Shown here piece after piece: positions 48,801 to 59,845 of a DNA stretch of 64,000 bases; positions within the stretch are counted from its first letter, which is position 1, and each line of letters opens with the position of its first letter. The stretch spans positions 1 through 64,000 of the forward strand of contig CACRXP010000621.1 of the NCBI GenBank assembly GCA_902702965.1, in the 5' to 3' direction. This stretch comes from Spirometra erinaceieuropaei (lineage: Eukaryota > Platyhelminthes > Cestoda > Diphyllobothriidea > Diphyllobothriidae). Made by a program: the position numbers and the translations under genes. The notes beneath the pieces are model-generated. The model was not told the DNA's origin. It did no database searches and was given only the letters and a program-made list of their open reading frames with translations.

Positions 48801-49514
48801 GGCATTAAATAACACTGGTACTCTGTCATATAAATAGTTCACAGCGCGAAGTAAATAGGACTAAAATACCTATAGATGAGGGGGTTCGGGCTAACAATGG
48901 TCGGTGGTTTGTGCAAATTTAGCAAGTAGTTTACTGACATGAGAAGACACAACAGCACTCATAATGAGTTCGTAAAATACACATTTTCGCGGTCCATATG
49001 TCAGCGAATCGTTAAACGATAAATTAAAGTCAGATAAAGAAACAATACACTTGAAGACGGAGACACGACACCCGATCGTGTTTTGATATTCGTCTGATAT
49101 TTATGTTAACTCGCAGTCATTTGAATGGTGTTAAGGGGCCTCGCGACAATTTTACAATCACTTAAACTTGATAAGGTCATGGTGGAACAAATGGCCAAGC
49201 AGTCATCAAGGCAGAATTAAACACGTACGTTTGGAATCCTGCGATTAGATTCTTGTATATCAGCGATGAAGTAATTAGCGAACCTGCAAAAAACTATCCT
49301 CTATCAAGGGAGGAGCGTCCGCAACATATAAGTATTGCGATTTCTTGTCAGCAAAATACTAGCAATTGTTATTGTGTCTGATGATGGGCGAGAGGAAGAA
49401 TGCATATTGTCAGGCGAAAAAAGCTCAAGTAACGTTAAACATTAACATATTCGGTCCGGCTTTTATGGTTCAATAAATAACTAATAACGATTTCGCCATA
49501 CAAATAAACAATTG
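45826..49514. other. no recognised gene
   Basis: AT-rich. Small ORFs at 46162-46350 (plus; FMVAKGKTNHSFRIGFPLSM) and 48499-48278 (minus; QHVVIYADHVMDEVLFKMRK) have a protein-like look but no family was recognised and no splice context is convincing. Confidence 0.35.
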
Positions 49515-49657
49515 TGGTAGGGGGGCTCTCGCCGATCGTTATACAGAATTCACTCGTTCCGTTGTGCCTTAAGGGCTCTCTCTCCAGCCCAACCAGCAGC
49601 CGCACAGCGGGGCGTGATAAATATAGGCAGAATGGTATTTCCGACAAAGACAAGGGA

Positions 49658-49702
49658 AACTGGGATGGCCATTTCTGGCTTATTAAGCGTCGTCAGCTAG
49701 CC
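49658..49702 (-). ncRNA. hammerhead motif, SINE copy e
   Basis: Minus strand: GGCTAG, CTGACGA, CGCTTAATAAGCCA, GAAATGGCCATC, CCAGTT. The core is intact and the cleavage triplet is AUC. Stem I has one mismatch (A-C) and stem II has lost one pair. Confidence 0.5.
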
Positions 49703-50069
49703 ATACCCAAGCCCGAAGTGTAGAACACCCGAGCCTCGAAAACGCGACCTGTTGGTTTAGAAGTCCACGCCTCTACCCACCGGGCCACAAGCCCGTTTTC
49801 CTGTCGGTTTTCCATCGGAAATATACAGTGGTAGGGGACGCTCGCCAATGGTTCATACAGAACTCACTCGTTCCGTCGTGCCTTAAGGGCTCCCTCTCGA
49901 GCCTAACCAGCAGTTGCACAGCGGCGCATAATATATAGGCAAAATGGAATTACCGACAAAGACAAGGGAGATTAGGATGGCTCGTGGCCCGGTGGATAGA
50001 AGCGTGGACTTCTAAACCAACAGGTCGCGAGTTCCAGGCCCTGATGTTTTACACTTCGGGCTTGGGTAT

Positions 50070-50114
50070 GGCTGGTTGATGACGGTTAATAAGCCAGAAA
50101 TGGCCATGCCTGTT
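50070..50114 (+). ncRNA. hammerhead motif, SINE copy f, disabled
   Basis: GGCTGG, TTGATGA, CGGTTAATAAGCCA, GAAATGGCCATG, CCTGTT. The first core base is U instead of C, and the cleavage-site base is G, which hammerheads do not cut. This copy should be inactive. Confidence 0.5.
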
Positions 50115-50339
50115 TCCCTTGTCTTTGTCGGTAATACCATTCTGCCGATATAAACAACTGTTCAGATTGCAAAAGTTTAGAAATCCGGGAAGATTATGAG
50201 AAGAAGAAAATTGGCTCTCCGGAACAGGTTTATTTAACTGCTGACGTTTAAAAGAGCTGGGTCGGTTGTCAAAGCGTAATCTGCACCTAATCGATCAGAA
50301 AGTTAGTTTAAAGTGGCAAGCTGTGTTGGCCGGCCTCAT

Positions 50340-50722
50340 GCAACTATGTGGGCGAAACTAGGCGGAAATTGCAAACTCGCCTACAAGAACACAAATCGGC
50401 CACTCGGAGGTTAGACCCTAACTCTCAACTAGCAACACCCGTTGGGGAAACGGGGCATACTTTTGACCTCCAGAGGGCTACCATCTTAGGCCGAGGCAAC
50501 ACAAAAACAGAACGGCTAACTCTCGAGGCGTGGTTCTCCGATGCCCACTCTATCAACAGGCATCTTGACCTTCCTGCAGCTTACAAAGTCCTACGTCATC
50601 ACAACCGTAGAGCTCAGGACCAAACAACCACACCAGACTTAATAAGACAGCACGGAGATAGCCCGACGCTGAGCTTACTCGGTGAGGAAGAACAAGAACC
50701 GCCAGACCGACCGCCCGACTAA
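50340..50722 (+). pseudogene. PLE GIY-YIG endonuclease C-terminus (family 3)
   Basis: The frame reads CNYVGETRRKLQTRLQEHKS, then GETGHTFDLQRATILGRGNT, LEAWFSDAHSINRHLDLP and AAYKVLRHH, ending with an acidic, Pro-rich tail at 50,722. The motif NYVGET and the His/Glu-containing blocks of the PLE endonuclease are present and the frame is open over its whole visible length (first Met 50,348). The upstream reverse transcriptase is absent, so it is only a fragment. It is the least decayed PLE coding piece in the window. Confidence 0.8.
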
Positions 50723-50908
50723 AGTTCAATCAGCTCCCCTCGACGGAGTGGTGACTCATAAAGCTCACAGGCAAAAACGCCCGTCAACCATTTCCTGAGA
50801 GGCCGACGCAGCGTGAGGAGGGAGAAAAAAAATCGATCAGCATGAGACCGGCCAACACAGCTTGCCACTTTAAACTAACTTTCTGATCGATTAGGTGCAG
50901 TTTACGCT

Positions 50909-50945
50909 TTGACAATGAAGAGCCGACCCAGCTCTTTGAAACGTC
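50909..50945 (+). ncRNA. decayed hammerhead motif in PLE terminus (family 3)
   Basis: TTGACAA, an extra T, a stem-loop (GAAGAGC-C, loop GACCC, AGCTCTTT), then GAAACGTC. It shares the C3-to-U and G8-to-A core changes with the copy at 17,493. AATAAA follows at 50,954. The inverted left copy (about 50,240-50,270) has lost most of the 5' core and the first strand of stem II. Confidence 0.45.
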
Positions 50946-50995
50946 AGCAGTTAAATAAACCGGTTTCGATAGCCAATTTTCTTCTTCTTATGATA

Positions 50996-53900
50996 TAAAC
51001 AACTGTTTTTTCATTTTGTACGGCAGTCATTTTGTCATGTTTGTCTATATTAGTGGTTGGATATGTCTGCATAAATGTAAAGAAATGCATTCATCCAAAC
51101 GCAAATATACTTCCTTAGCTGTTAAGTGTTTGCTCTTTTTGTTCCTACAGATTACATAGAAAGAAATTCAGCGGCAGAGGATTCATCTATCAATATGTGC
51201 ATATTTTGCGATGGCCGTTAATATTCATTGTTTTGGCATTCTTTCTTTCAAATGTGCAGTTTGTACAGCAAACGTAGCACTTAACACAAACACTGGAATT
51301 AGGCCGAATAACACTATAACGACACAGAAACCTGCGATTAGTTACAAATTTGGCAACGGTTTACAGAAGGACCGCACAAAATAGTCAGTGGACTGTGGAT
51401 GATGGCATATCGGATTTATTGTAAAGTGAGTTTTATGGGTTGGGCAGCAGGCTAGAAGGTAGTCCGACAATATGACAAAAAAACAAAAATCGTTTCCATT
51501 ATTGCCGTAAACCTTATCTTACGCTTTTGTAGGACAAATAAAATGAGATTGTAAGTTAAAAAATATCCAAAAAGTTTATTTTACAAAAAACTAATCTTGA
51601 GTTGAGACCTGAATGTGTGGAAAGTGATCATTGTTGGCAGTGTATTTTTCGCACCAGCGTAAAAATGCATGCCCAAATAAAATTACATACGAATCGAAAG
51701 CAGTCCACTGACAGTTATGTGGTCTTCTCTCTCTATACAGTTGCCATTAACTTACCTGCTGAAAAACCGAAACCATCTTCGGTGTTTTTGGAACAAAAGC
51801 ATGCTTTCGTAATCTGTCACTTATTGTAAAGGTTTGACAAGTAGTCAGTCTTGAAATGTGTCAAAGCGCGTTCTGTAAATCGCTTGAGCCAACATCACTC
51901 TTGGTCAGGAAACAATAGGTTCCGATTCACAAACTAATTCTAGGACAGCTTTTAACACATAAAATTGACTCCATAAAGCTAAGGCCGATTTCAACTTAAA
52001 TTTACGATTTGCTTCCACAATAACATTGCACGCTAACATATCCAGTAAGAAAAAAGGTTTTCTGGGGACCTTTGCAAAATATAAACGTTAGGGAATTTTT
52101 TGTGGTGCACAAGTATCTTATTATTTTCAGTTTACGGTTCGTAAGCTAGGTCACATGCTGGTTACCTTTAGAATCCTCTTATACGTTTTCACAATAATAT
52201 TTAATACGAAAGCTTTTTTGATCACGGATTGTCGAAAGCGATGCATGGGTCATTTTCTTGCATGCCTGTCCTAAAATAAAAATGCCACTTGATAAGTGGC
52301 ACTTAGTGTTAACAGGGGACCAATATTTGAAGTATTAAATTAGTTTTTATTTAACAGTTATCCGATATGAATTTTTAAAATAATAGCATTGTCATTCCGG
52401 GATAAATTTGTGCCCAAGTTAATATTTTACCGCAAAATGACAATTAGTTTAAAATAGCATGTTATGTATATCTGGGAGTAAATGGAACGTTTTTGATGTC
52501 AGGTCACTTCGCTTAAGCAGCAGGTTTGCTTAATAGTTACTCAACCCATAAATGAAGTTTTTTAATCTCATTTTTTTGCTCTGGCAGCATACGGAACCTT
52601 AAAAAAGACGGATAGGCTATGGCGAAAAGTGGCTACACGTACACCCGCTGTCTTTTTCCAAATTACTATAACTTGTGATGAAAATTATTTTTCATCTAAA
52701 AACCCGAAACACTATGGAAATGTAACCTTTTTTAAAACCCATAAATTGTGATAGTAATCCAGGTTTGTGAGTGTTGTGGTATTTTTACGCCATATTTCAC
52801 TTCGGCAATCGAATAGAGAGTGTTCAGGTTAAAAAACGCTGTCTTCTACTAAGACAAATATTTTTTTATATTTTAATATTTTTTAGAGTTTTAAGTACAG
52901 TTTTAAACCAATAAATGTCTTTAAACCTGTGGGTAGTTCGCAATAAACATTAACGTCTTTTCAACGAACGCGGCATGGAAAGCGTTGCTATTACCAAATT
53001 CGGATGCGCTGCATCATTAACAGATTTCCTTTTCATTAATTGAACGAACCCTTTTAATTTATAGTAGGCCGACAAATGTTAGTTTCACAAAAACACAACT
53101 TCGACAAAGTGTTCTCTTTAATTTTTCCTGCAAACAATTATATGAGTATATCGATGAAGACAACGTCAAAAGCAGACAGGGTGATATGTATTTGGGCTAA
53201 TAGTAAACTAAAACCTTAACTGTTGGTCAACAGTGACCACAATCCCATCCACGTGGGCGCGGCGGATGGAAATGTTGATCTACGAGTTCCCATTGATTTC
53301 GCGAATCCTGATTCCAGGCTGGTATTATTCTATTTCGCATAAACCTGCGGTCCTTATATACGACTTTGAATAACAGTTATAACTGAAGCACTTTATAATG
53401 TTAATACATTGAGTGATCTTAGTCGAGTCATGTGGGTGCTGACAAACAAATGACTAGCAATTTTCGCCGATTACGGACAAACAAGGCAACGTTGGAAATA
53501 TATAAATTATTACTACATAGCGCCTGTCCCCTTGCTCTTAAAATGCACGTTTTAGGCGTGTTATGCATAGTGTTCCTACATACATACATCACGAAGTATA
53601 AGGTATACTATTGTGTTGACCCAGGAGTACGATATTTTTTTTCGAAAATAACGCTTCTGTCAAACAAGTCAAATGCCAAAGAAAGATCTGCCCACGGATA
53701 AAATATTGAAATGACAGTAAGAAAAATGACTGATATGTGCTCGCAATATTTACTGAACGTATGACCCGATAAGGGGTACAGTAGATGGCTGACCAACATT
53801 TTCCAAAGATAACTGCGTTTTAATTTTACAGAGCAGACTTATAACTGTGTAAATAAGAGAGTATTCTTACCATCACATGCAAACATGGAGACGTCTGTCA

Positions 53901-56338
53901 ATCGGTTGCAAACATAAAGACTTGGGCCACGACTTGGGTAAACTCTAGGAACAAAGTAACACGCGCATGCTTTGTGTAGAAAACCACTCTGCCTGTTCTC
54001 TGGAGAAATCACTAGCTGTTGCTCAGTCAGTACATTAATTGTGTAGAGTGGATTAAAGGCAGGCGAAACTAATAGTGACAGACAGAACCGCGCAACGATA
54101 TTTAAACGAGCTTCCACGGGAAAAAAACGAGTAGATCAAATCGTGTTTATTAACCTCTTGGTAAATATTTTAATCAACAGCGCTTCACCACCGGCCAATA
54201 ATTCAGCCAATATTTCAGACTGCGTTTACAACCGAAAATGTTCTTTTATTTAGGGTTGAAACATTAATGAACGCGCAGCAAAACTTTATAATGATCTAGA
54301 AATTTTCGGTTGCATGTTTCCACATGCATTTCTTCTCTAAGGCTTGCTTAAAGGGCAATCGTTTTAATATGACTACGCTAGTCAAATGAATTATTCTCGT
54401 TGATTCTCAAAACATGCAAATATTTAGATATATGTTGTTGACAGCCTAAGTAATCATAGGCATTTTTACTTAAGTAGAAAAATACCTGCGCTTAATTGTT
54501 TACTGAAAGGAATGAAAAATTACGTTTTTAACAAAAATTTCCAATTATAAGAGATGTAAACACCGTGTTATGCACGTTCATATAGCCTTATGTTCTGGTC
54601 TTATAGCGGTACAGAAAACGAGAGAAAATACACGGAAAATACATAAATTGTAAGTTTAGAACCCAGGATCAAGCGCAACGGAGGTCGGGTAAAATTTTTC
54701 GCGAAATGAAAAACATATATAACAGGATTATATTCCACAGTAAATTAAGAATTTTAGAAAGACGTTATTTTACCAACTGAGTAAGGAATGAATATGTATA
54801 GGAACGTTTAAATATATATATGTGAGCATTTAGGAACATTAAAAATAATTAAATGTCGTTCTATATAAGTAGTTATTTTAAACAGCAAAATCGTTTTGCA
54901 GGAGGTCGAGCGGAAGCTCTTCCTTTAGCTGACATCCTAAATTAACTAATTTATTATGGAATGTCACTGCAGCCTTCTACTGCAATCTAGGTTTAATATT
55001 TTTTTCAACTTAAAAACCACTTCGTTATTTTGTTTGCAGTTCCTGAGAAATTTAATCCACTGGGTGCCCACTAGATAAAAGACAGGAGGCTTGTCATTTG
55101 GACAGTGTACCTTGGCAATTGACAGGTGTGGTGACACAAATTCTACTTTTATGCCAACATTCATATCTTAATGCAATAAATGAATAAACCTTTTTGGCCT
55201 TCTCTAAACCGATGCTTCTACAACGTACGAGTAAAACATGTTTATGTGTAGGGAATTCAGACTTGGCTGGGCTTTTCAACTGACGATTTCGTTTTCGTTA
55301 GCAGGTCACTCTGCAGGTGCGGTCATACACGGTTTGCAAGCCAAATTTGACTGTCAAATACATGTAGTTGACTCTTACACAGTAAACAGCAAACCCTTTT
55401 TTAAACTTTTACATCTAGCGGACTTCATGTAGCTAGAAATTGAATAATCTCACCGTTTTAATTGACAGTCTACCATTTACTCTGTTATGGAAGATTGTTA
55501 TCACTATGCACGCCAAAATCATGTAAAGCTGCAAATTAACATCTAGGAGATAGTTCATAATCGAAAGGTCCGTATTAAGCGTTTTGAAGTGAGACCATTA
55601 GACGTATGGAAGTACATCTAATTTAGATTAAAATCGTTGGTCTCAAATACTAGATACGTAAACGGTGGTTTCTTTATATATTACTTTTGAAAAAATCATC
55701 TAGTCTAAAAAATGGTGGGTTGTTCACTTATCGCTGGCATTGCCACTTTATTAAAGTGGAAAATAAAAATGAGCTCTCTTTCATGGGCTAAAAGTGATAA
55801 CTTCAATGGCCACTTACCTGAAGAACGCAACTTTTATTTAGGTCTAACTGGACGGGAAAAAAACACTTGTGGGATCTACACGACTTCATTTTTGGATATT
55901 TGTAAGTTGTCAGAATTTAACGAAAACACCGAACGTAAGCCGGTTTTCTAGTCAGATTTATAGGCTTTAGGTTGGCTAACTAAGTGTGCAACGTCCGTCT
56001 ATGATTTGTATTAACGTTGAATGATAGCAAACACATGAAATATTTACAGTAGAAGCACTACCTCATAAAATTGTAGCCAAAATACCAAAGTAACGTTGAA
56101 ACATAGATCATTTTGCAGCATAATTGTAAGATACTACTGACACTTACGGATCCCAGCTTTTGGATGAACTTTCATTCGGCCATCCGAGAAGACAACACTC
56201 TGGAAAAAATATTCTTGAATGCCATATATCTGTATTCTTGATTTTCGATGTTATTCTATTTGAAGGAAAAAATGCATACATTTATTTAATCTTATAGTCA
56301 TTTGGCAGGACATAACGTCGTTTAAAAATAATATATAC
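50996..56338. other. no recognised gene
   Basis: Long AT-rich stretch. The minus-strand ORF 55164-54964 (KVEFVSPHLSIAKVHCPNDK, then PPVFYLVGTQWIKFLRNCK) and the plus ORF 55712-55951 look somewhat protein-like, but no domain, splice context or second copy supports them. Other ORFs are short and overlap on both strands. Confidence 0.35.
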
Positions 56339-56480
56339 ATATATATATGACAGCTGGGCGCTCACCGATCAGTTTAAAGAACATACTCGTTCTGTTGTGC
56401 CTCATACTTAAACCCTCTCAAGCGGTCGCACAGCGACTAGTGATAAAGGTAGATAAGGTGATACCGACAAAGACAAGGGA

Positions 56481-56525
56481 GACCGGAATGGCCATTTCTG
56501 GCGTATTAGCCGTTATCAGCAAAAA
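56481..56525 (-). ncRNA. hammerhead motif, SINE copy i, disabled
   Basis: Minus strand: CTGATAA in place of CTGANGA (G8 changed to A), stem II CGGCTAATACGCCA, GAAATGGCCATT, CCGGTC. The G8 change should abolish cleavage. The palindromic stem III is intact. Confidence 0.45.
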
Positions 56526-56702
56526 ACACAACAAACCGAGTATGTTCTGTAACCTGATCGGTGACCGCCCAAATGTCATAATTGATATTCCCGATGACAA
56601 CCGACAGGACAACGGGCCAGTGGCTCAATGGTAGATCGTCGAAATCCATGACCAAAGATACCGGGTTCGAATTTCAAGTGATCCACATTTGGGGTTAGGT
56701 AT

Positions 56703-56747
56703 GACTGGATAATGACGGCCAATAAGCCAGAAATGGCCATTCCGGTC
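56703..56747 (+). ncRNA. hammerhead motif, SINE copy j, altered core
   Basis: GACTGG, then ATAATGA where CTGATGA is expected, stem II CGGCCAATAAGCCA, GAAATGGCCATT, CCGGTC. Stem III and GAAA are kept while the first core block is damaged. Confidence 0.4.
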
Positions 56748-56867
56748 TCCATTGTCTTTGTCGGTATCACCTTATCTACATATATATATATATATAAATT
56801 GAAACGTAGGCATCCCAAGAAATATAAGTTGAAGTTAAAGGCGTTCTTTGGGAAAATGAAATTTATT

Positions 56868-56912
56868 GCGTAAATTTTCGACGCCGGTTCCCCAGGTCGT
56901 CGTCAGACGCAG
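56868..56912 (-). ncRNA. hammerhead-like motif, left arm of palindromic PLE
   Basis: Mirror copy of the right-arm motif with the core intact (CTGACGA, extra C, GACC...GGCGTC, GAAAATTT, ACGCA). The UUU cleavage triplet is permitted but weak in known hammerheads. Confidence 0.45.
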
Positions 56913-57113
56913 ACTGAGAGTAAATGTGCCGACAACAGTTAACATCTGGTAGCGCACGTGGAAAAAATCGATAATCGTTCGCGTTTGTGCCCGTGAGCGG
57001 CCGCTATTTGCGTCATTCTGTGCCGATTGGCTCTCGTCTCTTCCATTTCTCCTTGAGACTTTTGTACGCGGCGTCCAACTCAATGTGACGGTTGAGACCA
57101 CCTGTCTCAAGTA

Positions 57114-57317
57114 GCCATGCATACCCTGGACACGGGGCATACGTTTGCTTGGGACAGAACACGGATTGTCGGCGCCTGCCCCTTCAAGAAAGGCAGAGAG
57201 TTCCTTGAGGCCATGCACTCGGATGAATCGTGCATCAACCGTCACATTGAGTTGCACGCCGCGTACAAAAATCTCAAGGAGAAATGGAAGAGACGAGAGC
57301 CAATCGGCACAGAATGA
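57114..57317 (+). pseudogene. PLE endonuclease C-terminal end (family 4)
   Basis: The frame reads HTLDTGHTFAWDRTRIVGAC, then REFLEAMHSDESCINRHIEL, HAAYKNLKEKWKRREP and a stop at 57,317. These are the last blocks of the PLE GIY-YIG endonuclease (the TGHTF and SINRHI-type motifs). The catalytic first half is absent. The minus-strand 140-residue ORF (57257-56835) and the plus ORF 57145-57495 are mirror readings of the palindrome and are not genes. Confidence 0.75.
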
Positions 57318-57418
57318 CGCAAATAGCGGCCGCTCACGGGCACAAACGCGAACGATTATCGATTTTTTCCACGTGCGCTACCAGATGTTAACTGTTGTCG
57401 GCACATTTACTCTCAGTC

Positions 57419-57462
57419 TGCGTCTGACAACGACCTGGGGAACCGGCGTCGAAAATTTACGC
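57419..57462 (+). ncRNA. hammerhead-like motif, right arm of palindromic PLE
   Basis: Stem I TGCGT, CTGACAA (G8 changed to A), an extra C, stem II GACC/GG(C)GTC, GAAAATTT with a palindromic AAUU stem III and triplet UUU, then ACGCA pairing with TGCGT. AATAAA follows directly. This is the same layout as in the other PLE families; the core change should inactivate this arm. Confidence 0.4.
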
Positions 57463-57505
57463 AATAAAGTTCATTTTCCCAAAGAACAACTTTAACTTCA
57501 ACATA

Positions 57506-58053
57506 TATATATAAATGTTAGGGGGCGCTCACCGATCGTTCATACGCAACTCACTCGTTCTGTTCTGCCTTAAGGGCTCTCTCTCGAGCCCAACCAGCAG
57601 AATGATATTACCGACAAAGACAAGGGAGACTTGAATGGCCATTTCTGGCTTATAAGCCGTCGTCAGCCAGCCATTCCCAAGCCCGAAGTGTGGAACACCC
57701 GAGCCTCGAACTCGCGACCTGTTGGTTTAGAAGTCAACGCCTCTACTCACCGGGCCACGAGCCCGTTGCCCTGTCGGTTTTCGATCGGGAATATACAATG
57801 TTAGGGGACGCTCACCGATCGTTCATACGGAACTCACTCGTTCCGTTGTGCCTTAAGGGGTCTCTCTCGAGCACAACCAGCAGCCGCACAGCCTATATAT
57901 ATGTATATATATATATGCAAAATGATATCATGCCTATATATCATGCGCCGCTGCGCGGCTGCTGGTTGGGCTCGAGAGAGATCCCTTAAGGCACAACGGA
58001 ACGAGTGAGTTCCTTATCAACGATCTGTGAGCGCCCCCTAACATTATATATAT
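57506..58053. mobile_element. hammerhead-SINE cluster III
   Basis: A minus copy (head 57,701-57,765) is preceded by a linker with a short deletion at 57,600 and followed by another linker to 57,892. After a TATATA tract an inverted plus-strand linker (57,930-58,040) follows without head or hammerhead. Outer borders are (TA)n. Incidental ORFs only. Confidence 0.75.
57628..57672 (-). ncRNA. hammerhead motif, SINE copy h
   Basis: Minus strand: GGCTGG, CTGACGA, CGGCTTATAAGCCA, GAAATGGCCATT, CAAGTC. The core and the palindromic stem III are intact; one stem I pair is lost (C to A mismatch). Confidence 0.55.
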
Positions 58054-59845
58054 ATCAATCAGGAATGGGCGCACACCGGTCTATTGGCTTCACAAAGCAA
58101 ACAAGCTCCGTATGTGTGGCAAAGGTCACGAACAGGCAACCAATTACCAGGCCGAAGTCGGCCAAGTCATAATAGCAGCGAGGAGGGACGACAGAGAATG
58201 CGGGTAGATTGATGCAGCACTGTTTCGGGCTTATTCTGCCTTCATTCAGCCAATCATAACCCAGACCACCACCAGCAGCTGAGACCAGAAACACAAAAAT
58301 ACGCACAGACGCACCTGTCGCAGTCGGTCCACCACTGAGGCCTACCAGATGGGTCATAAGCACATCATCGAACCGAAAATCATCAGTGCCTCGCCACCTG
58401 TCATTCTTTGTCGCTGCAGATCGGGCGAGGCACTGATGAACTTCGGTTCGATAAGGTGCTTATGACCCATCTGGTAGGCCTCAGTGGTGGACCGACTGCG
58501 ACAGGTGCGTCTGTGCGCATGTTTGTGTTTCTGGTCGCAGCTGCTGGCGGTCAGGGTAATGATTGGGTGAATGAAGGCAGAATAAACCCGAAACAGTGCT
58601 GCATCAATCTACCCGCATTCTCTGTCGTCCCTCCTCGCTGCCATTATGACTTGACCGACTTCGGCCATGTAATTGGTTGCTGTTCGTGACCTTTGCCACA
58701 CATACGGAGCTTGTTTGCTTTGTGAAGCCAATAGACAGGTGGGCGCCCATTCCTGATTGATATTTGTATATATATATAGCGGCGAGGAGGGACGACAGGA
58801 ATGCGGGTAGATTGATACAGCACTGTTTCGGGTTTATTCTGCCTTAATTCAGCCAACCATAACCCTGACCACCAGCAGCTGGGACCAGAAACACAAACAT
58901 GCGCACAGACGCACCTGGCGCAGTCGGTCCACCACTGAGGCCTACCAGATGGGTCATAAGCACCTTATCGAACCGAAGTTCATCTGTGCCTCGCCCGATC
59001 TGCAGCGACAGAGAATGACAGGTGGCGAGGCACTGATGATTTTCGGTTCGATGATGTGCTTATGACCCATCTGGTCGGCCTCAGTGGTGGACCGACTGCG
59101 CCAGGTGCGTCTGTGCGCATGTTTGTGTTTCTGGTCCCAGCTGCTGGTGGTCAGGGTAATGATTGGGTGAATGAAGGCAGAATAAACCCGAAACAGTGCT
59201 GTATAAATCTACCCGCATTCCTGTCGTCCCTCCTCGCCGCTATATATATATACAAATATCAATCAGGAATGGGCGCCCACCGGTCTATTGGCTTCACAAA
59301 GCAAACAAGCTCCGTATGTGTGGCAAAGGTCACGAACAGCAACCAATTACATGGCCGAAGTCGGTCAAGTCATAATGGCAGCGAGGAGGGACGACAGAGA
59401 ATGCGGGTAGATTGATGCAGCACTGTTTCGGGCTTATTCTGCCTTCATTCACCCAATAATTACCCTGACCACCAGCAGCTGCGACCAGAAACACAAACAT
59501 GCGCACAGACGCACCTGTCGCAGTCGGTCCACCACTGAGGCCGACCAGATGGGTCATAAGCACTTCATCGAACCTACGTTCATCAGTGCCTCGCCACCTG
59601 TCATTCTTTGTCGCTGCAGATCGGGTATTTATCAATCAGTAATTGGCGCACACCCATCTATTGGCTTCACAAAGCAAACAAGCTCCGTATATGTGGCAAA
59701 GGTCACGAACAGGCAACCAATTACCGGCCGAAGTCGGCCAAGTCATAATAGCAGCTGAATGAAGGCAGAATAAGACCGAAACAGTGCTGTATCAATCTAC
59801 CCACATTCTCTGTCGTCCCTCCTCGCTGCTATTTATATATGTATA
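58054..59845. repeat. cluster of foldback repeats (seven arms)
   Basis: One unit of about 340 bp (ends TATCAATCAGGAATGGGCGC and GTGCCTCGCC) occurs seven times, complete or partial, in alternating orientation: 58,057-58,400 forward, 58,427-58,766 reverse, 58,778-59,000 forward partial, 59,026-59,243 reverse partial, 59,255-59,600 forward, 59,632-59,755 forward partial and 59,756-59,842 reverse partial. Adjacent forward and reverse arms form perfect-looking hairpins with a 30-40-bp centre. TATATA tracts separate the hairpins. ORFs of 93-119 codons on both strands are by-products. Family unknown. Confidence 0.8.

Larger units (their letters stand above)
49515..50148. mobile_element. hammerhead-SINE cluster II (inverted arrangement)
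   Basis: A minus-strand copy (head 49,731-49,795) is followed by the start of a second minus unit exactly 312 bp further on (CAAGGG at 49,651 and 49,963). That unit breaks off at 49,980 and an inverted plus copy begins (head 49,981-50,042), ending CCATTCTGCC at 50,146. The junction at 49,980 joins the two orientations without spacer. Non-coding. Confidence 0.8.
50200..50995 (+). mobile_element. short PLE with inverted terminal repeats (family 3)
   Basis: A 5'-truncated Penelope-like element. The left end (about 50,206-50,335) is the reverse complement of its right terminal region (about 50,850-50,990), and between them lies only the endonuclease end of the ORF. This arrangement, a partial element capped by an inverted copy of its own terminal repeat, is known for Penelope-type insertions. 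The right terminal region also matches 17,436-17,580 next to the assembly gap. Confidence 0.8.
56341..56800. mobile_element. hammerhead-SINE pair with a different tRNA head
   Basis: Two diverged, oppositely oriented copies lie between TA-rich tracts. The plus copy has the head CGGGCCAGTGGCTCAATGG (56,613-56,680) with a strong A box (TGGCTCAATGGTAGA) and B box (GGGTTCGAATTTC). This is clearly different from the head of the other SINEs, but the hammerhead and tail are shared. The minus-strand copy (about 56,341-56,560) retains tail, hammerhead and linker but no readable head. Confidence 0.7.
56836..57500 (+). mobile_element. palindromic short PLE (family 4)
   Basis: About 665 bp forming a long inverted repeat: 56,836-57,096 is nearly the reverse complement of 57,236-57,500, around a 140-bp centre. 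The centre and right arm encode the end of a PLE endonuclease. Both outer ends carry a hammerhead-like motif and AATAAA-type signals. It is bordered by TATATA tracts on both sides. Same design as the element at 50.2-51.0 kb but from a different PLE family. Confidence 0.75.

Noticed and set aside
56835..57257. 140-residue minus-strand ORF
   Set aside because: It is the mirror reading of the palindromic PLE; the plus-strand frame with TGHTF and SINRHI-type motifs is the real coding direction.
58217..58252. Hammerhead-like block in the foldback unit (CTGAATGA, AGGC...GCCC, GAAACAGTG)
   Set aside because: The first block has one base too many and the cleavage base would be G; at best a degenerate relic.
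58055..59635. Several ORFs of 93-119 codons starting MLMTHLVGLSGG-like on both strands
   Set aside because: They recur because one non-coding unit is repeated in both orientations; frames have different ends in each copy and no domain.
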